Shown here piece by piece: positions 60,201-64,000 of a stretch of 64,000 nt of DNA. Each line of letters begins with the position of its first letter. Within the stretch, counting starts at the first letter, position 1. A model generated the notes under the pieces. The model was not told the DNA's origin, did no database searches, and saw only the letters and a program-made list of their open reading frames with translations. This DNA is from Gossypium raimondii (Eukaryota; Streptophyta; Magnoliopsida; Malvales; Malvaceae): positions 50,859,924 through 50,923,923 of the forward strand of contig NC_068570.1 in the NCBI RefSeq assembly GCF_025698545.1. The letters are read 5' to 3'. The position numbers were made by a program, and so were the translations under genes.

Positions 60201-63200
60201 ATTATGTCTTAACAGGATTCTCATGAACCAAGAGGTGAAAAATCAATCATGTCTGCTACTGATTACACAGATGCAGTTCACAATTTTATATTATCACAGA
60301 AGCTGACAACATTGTTGGGAAATTTTCCTGAGGTAATGTTTGGTTTAATGCTTATTAATTGATTATGTACCGTTTACTTATACATTTCTGATTTACTTAA
60401 AAATCTTGATAAAGTGTGGTAAAAGTGAGATTATGAGAGATGTTGCTAATGTTTTAAAAGCTGATTTTCCCCCCTTTGAGGTAAAACAGTGTTAAGTGAT
60501 AAATTGTGGTTTAAATGGTGATTGTGCATGTGGCATTTACTTGTTTATTTGTCAAAAATACAATATTATTGTACATCTTACTGTCTGCATGTGCTGTTGT
60601 ATAGGTTCTGCAAATAAGCGACTTACTTGAGCATAATGGCGCAGTCAGTGTTCAGAGTGTAGTAATTTTGCTCGTTTTCCTGTTGTCCCAGCTTATTGTC
60701 AAGAAAAATGTGGTAACGCCTGATCCCAGAAGTCTTTTATGAACAATTTGATCTTGTCATAGCTAAGAAAACACTTCAAGAGCTCTTATATTTTTTGCCA
60801 GGATCAGTTGAATTTCCATAAACTACTGGGTTGCGGTTGCCAAAGTCTAGAGAGGAGGCATTCATTAACTCGAAGACAGTCAGCAAATTCAGATACCATT
60901 GTGCACAATAAGGAAAGAGACATAGATATCACTAAAGGTTATTCTAATGATGGTTCTTGTCAATCCAGAGTATTAGTTTTTTTTTTTTACAGAATCCAGA
61001 GTATTAGTCTGTTTGATCCTTTAGGGTTGTTTTTCGTGGCTTTTAATGTTAGTGATGAACAAAGCATTTTAAATATTTTATATACAGTCTGTGTGTGGTG
61101 TGCATTGGCATGAGTAGATATATATATTTGTGCGCTTTTTTGATGTGATTAGTTTAAGGAATTTATTATGAGAAGTTTTCACATTTTCCAGTAAACTAAA
61201 TGTTTTTTTTGTATCAACGGTAAACTAAATGTTCAAGCCTTTGGAATCGGGCACTAAATCTAGTCTTTATTCCCTCTTGCATTTCATTTATGCAGATGCT
61301 GCTAAAAAGTTCAAGGCCATTCAGGCTTGGTGGCGAAATATGACAGAACAAAACTACAAGAGTTCTGTAAGATCCGCCACTTCTATTTCGGATTGTTCCA
61401 CAGCTCAGAAGACAAGCTTTGACATTTTAAGAGGTTACTTTGTGCTCCTTCTCTAGTTAATTTTGGTAATAGTTTTCTTTTTCCATTATCCTGCTTTGGG
61501 TTGATGTATTGTCAACATTAACTAGGAGCTCAATACGGTTAGCGATGACATTTTCTCAGTATTATTTAGCTGTTTTTTTCTTCTTAAGCAATTTGATTTT
61601 GATATTCATTGATTGTTGCCGCATTCTTGTTAATTCAAGTTATCATGGGAAATCTGTTCACAGCGAGTTCAAAACTCTGGATATGGAAACTATACTTGAA
61701 AATTTATGCATTTTTCTAAGGTTGTCTTGATTTTATCGCTTACTCAAATTTAACTTAATATGGTATCTTTGACTTCTTTGACCTTTCATTGCATTCACCA
61801 TAAATAGCATCTTTGTGGAAAGTAATATTCTTCGTTTAACCTTGCAACTCCTGCATGATGCTTCAGAAAATGCTGCAACAATCATACAGTCTCACTATAG
61901 ACGACTGAAAGAACGTCGCAATTTTCTGAAGATGATGAAAGCAATCTGTTTAGTCCAAACTGTTGTACGGACATGGTTGACCGTAAAGAAAAATACAAAG
62001 ATCAACAAATTCTGTTCTGCCAGTGGTCAGGAATTTCGATCTGGTATTCGCTCTTGTAAGCATTTTTGTTATATACATTTTTCATTTCCAAGTTTCTCAC
62101 TTCAATTTTTAACCCTCGCTTTGCCAGAAGAACTCAAGAGAGTTGCAACGCTTATTGTTGAGAGACACAATTTTGTTAATTTAAGAAGAGCAGTGTTGCT
62201 CACACAGCAAGCTGCAAAGATTTATATAGCTCAAAGACGTGATGCATCCTGTCTTGACCCTGTCAAAGCTGCCATTGTAATTCAAAAATATGTTCGTGGT
62301 TGGATGGTGAGGTCATACCACATTCTTGGTCTTGCTTGCACTGAGAATGCATCTCTTAAGTGCCAAGTCAAGGGTCTAAATAATAGTGAAATAGAAGCGG
62401 CAACCAGGATTCAGATTGCATGGAAGAATTTTCTTCACAGATCTCTACACAAACGAACTTACGCTGCAACTAAAATTCAGAGCTATTATCGCGGTTGGAG
62501 GTTGAGGATGAGGTTTATGAAGCAGAAGCAAGCAATAACAAAAATTCAAAGTAATTTCCGACGGCTAAAATGTTGGAGGGCCTTTCAGAATGCTTGGAAG
62601 GAATTTATCTGTAGAACTCTTCAGAATCAGACCTTAGCTGCAACCAGAATTCAGAGTCATTTCCGTGGTTGGCAGTTAAGAAGGAATTTTATGAAGAAGA
62701 AGCAAGCAATAATTAAAATTCAGAGTCATTTCCGTGGTTGGCAGTTAAGAAGGAATTGTATGAAGAAAAAGCAAGCAATAATTAAAATTCAGAGCAATTT
62801 CCGGCAGCAAAAATGCTTGAGAGCTTTTCAACAATATAAAAATGCCAACAGATCAGCGATCATCATTCAATCTTTTGTGCGTGGATGGATGGCAAGGAGA
62901 GAAGCTCGGAGATATAGGTTTCTTGTTGTTATGATCCAAGTAAGTTGTCTCTTCCATGTTTATGTTATGAAGTTTCCTCGTATTTCTTAAGCTGCCTTCA
63001 TCCTATGGTCAAACTGATACATCTCTATAAGAATAAGATGTTTCTACTTGTTACAATCGATTGCACTAAATATTTGGCTTGGTTTATATTTGGAACTATG
63101 GCACATTTAGTTAAAATTGCTGGCTTAATCAATACTCATCCTTTTGCTAATGTGCTTAATATATATTCTTTGAATGTTCACTTGCATGTCTTACCCAATT

Positions 63201-63938
63201 TTAAGTAAATTTATTCTACTTCATTTTTCCTTGTGAATTTGGTAGTCTCATTGGAAAGGTTATGTTGCACGGAAAGAATCGAGAGGGCAGCTAAAGGATT
63301 TACGCTTGAGAATGGTGGAGTCTGCTAAGAACGTTGATGATAGCAAACGTATTATTAACAGGCTTTTATCAGCACTTTCAGTACTACTAAGCATGAAAAG
63401 CATCAGTGGCATTCTTCACCATTGTGAGACCCTGGGTATGTTTTTCCATATATATCATTTGGGGGATTATATACTCTTGTCTGAGAATGTATGACACAGA
63501 TGTCGATCATAGGTAATTCAAGAAAATAAAGAGTCGGATCAACATAGATGAAAATATAATCATCATGGTTTGACATACACTAAAACAATATGATCCAATA
63601 TAAAGGACCCCTATTAATGAGCAGAGGCTAGTTTGATAAAGCTAAAATGAGATTTGAATTCACATGCTTATGACCATACTCAATTTGCAGATATGGCAAC
63701 AGCCCATTCTCAGAAATGCTGTGAAGAACTTGTGGCCGCGGGTGCAATCGGCATTCTACTGAAACAGATTCGGTCAGCCAGTCGAAGCATCCCTGATCAG
63801 CAGGTTCTAAAGCATGCACTCTCAACCCTCAGAAACTTAGCCCGATATCCCCATTTGGCCGAAGTGTTAATCGACACTCCTCCATCAGTAGAGATAATCT
63901 TATGGGAGATGCTCAGGTTTTCCGATTTTCCAACTTAA
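57273..63938 (+). CDS. ASPM homologue (abnormal spindle-like, CH and IQ domains)
   Basis: A gene of about 17 exons encoding roughly 1,270 aa. Exons with in-phase GT-AG joins: 57273-57908, 58068-58539, 58629-58714, 58937-59050, 59146-59334, 59428-59493, 59759-59815, 60006-60134, 60216-60332, 60605-60712, 60802-60937, 61296-61433, one near 61640-61720, then 61808-62043, 62128-62939, 63246-63435 and 63691-63938. Domains in order: a basic Ser/Pro-rich N-terminus, calponin-homology segments (FQEGVRLCRVIQLL; ALEYLKQAGV; LSLLWNIFVHLQ), at least ten IQ motifs (AATRIQSHFRGWQLRR type) that bind calmodulin, and a C-terminal armadillo-like region (LVAAGAIGILLKQI, LSTLRNLARY). ASPM proteins focus microtubules at spindle poles and plant homologues have this order. 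Phase does not match between 61433 and 61640. Confidence 0.88.
62649..62786 (+). repeat. Tandem 69-bp duplication of an IQ motif in ASPM
   Basis: Two adjacent 69-bp units (62649-62717, 62718-62786) differ by two bases and keep the frame (23 codons: IQSHFRGWQLRRN...KKKQAIIK). An older, more diverged unit with the same length and layout precedes them (about 62477-62545). Confidence 0.9.
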
Positions 63939-64000
63939 TCAGAAAATGGTACATCTTATGTTGTTTTGTTCCTGATTTGGTTATAATATATACATATTTC

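Overview
This is plant nuclear DNA: intron-containing genes with GT-AG splice sites, three cytosolic-type tRNA-Trp genes, and layers of LTR retrotransposons, a LINE and MITEs. The LTRs carry clusters of the palindrome ACACGGCCGTGT, and one MITE is built of TTCGAATTCGAG-like words. I know both as very abundant in cotton, so a Gossypium species (Malvaceae) is the likely source. That assignment is an inference from repeat style, not from a search.

Layout. 1-8.7 kb is AT-rich intergenic DNA with a 3.5 kb LTR (2836-6321) and a 1.17 kb hAT-type MITE (7188-8356) that has an 8-bp target duplication. 8.75-11.25 kb is genic: a small plant protein of unknown function (+) and a five-exon receptor-like cytoplasmic kinase of subfamily VII (-). 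12.3-37.2 kb is a nested repeat block. Its base layer is one decayed L1-type LINE, split first by a nearly complete Ty3/gypsy Tekay/Del chromovirus (14977-26869, minus strand, TSD TTTAT, itself hit by a 2.76 kb solo LTR with CTGGA repeats) and again by a 4.5 kb LTR (27933-32403, TSD GTATT/GCATT). Another 2.76 kb solo LTR (34487-37245, TSD CTACT) lies at the LINE's 3' end.

38.1-46.9 kb is genic: mitochondrial cardiolipin synthase (8 exons, +), a tandem segmental duplication that copied its last exon and 3' flank next to three tRNA-Trp(CCA) genes (-), and Derlin-2 (6 exons, -). 47-54.6 kb is gene-free, with a 154-bp TTA-flanked MITE and a 3.4 kb PIF/Harbinger-like element with a TAA duplication. 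54.6-56.8 kb is an internally deleted Ty1/copia element. 57.3-63.9 kb is a plant ASPM homologue (+) with calponin-homology domains, an array of IQ motifs and a C-terminal armadillo-like region.

The host genes are unrelated housekeeping or signalling genes: cardiolipin for the mitochondrial inner membrane, ER-associated degradation, mitotic spindle organisation and immune/receptor signalling. They form no pathway or cluster. I found no new enzymatic system. The most unusual structures are the hairpin-forming tandem arrays at matching positions inside related LTRs, the cardiolipin synthase/tRNA-Trp duplication, and a very recent IQ-motif duplication in the ASPM gene.
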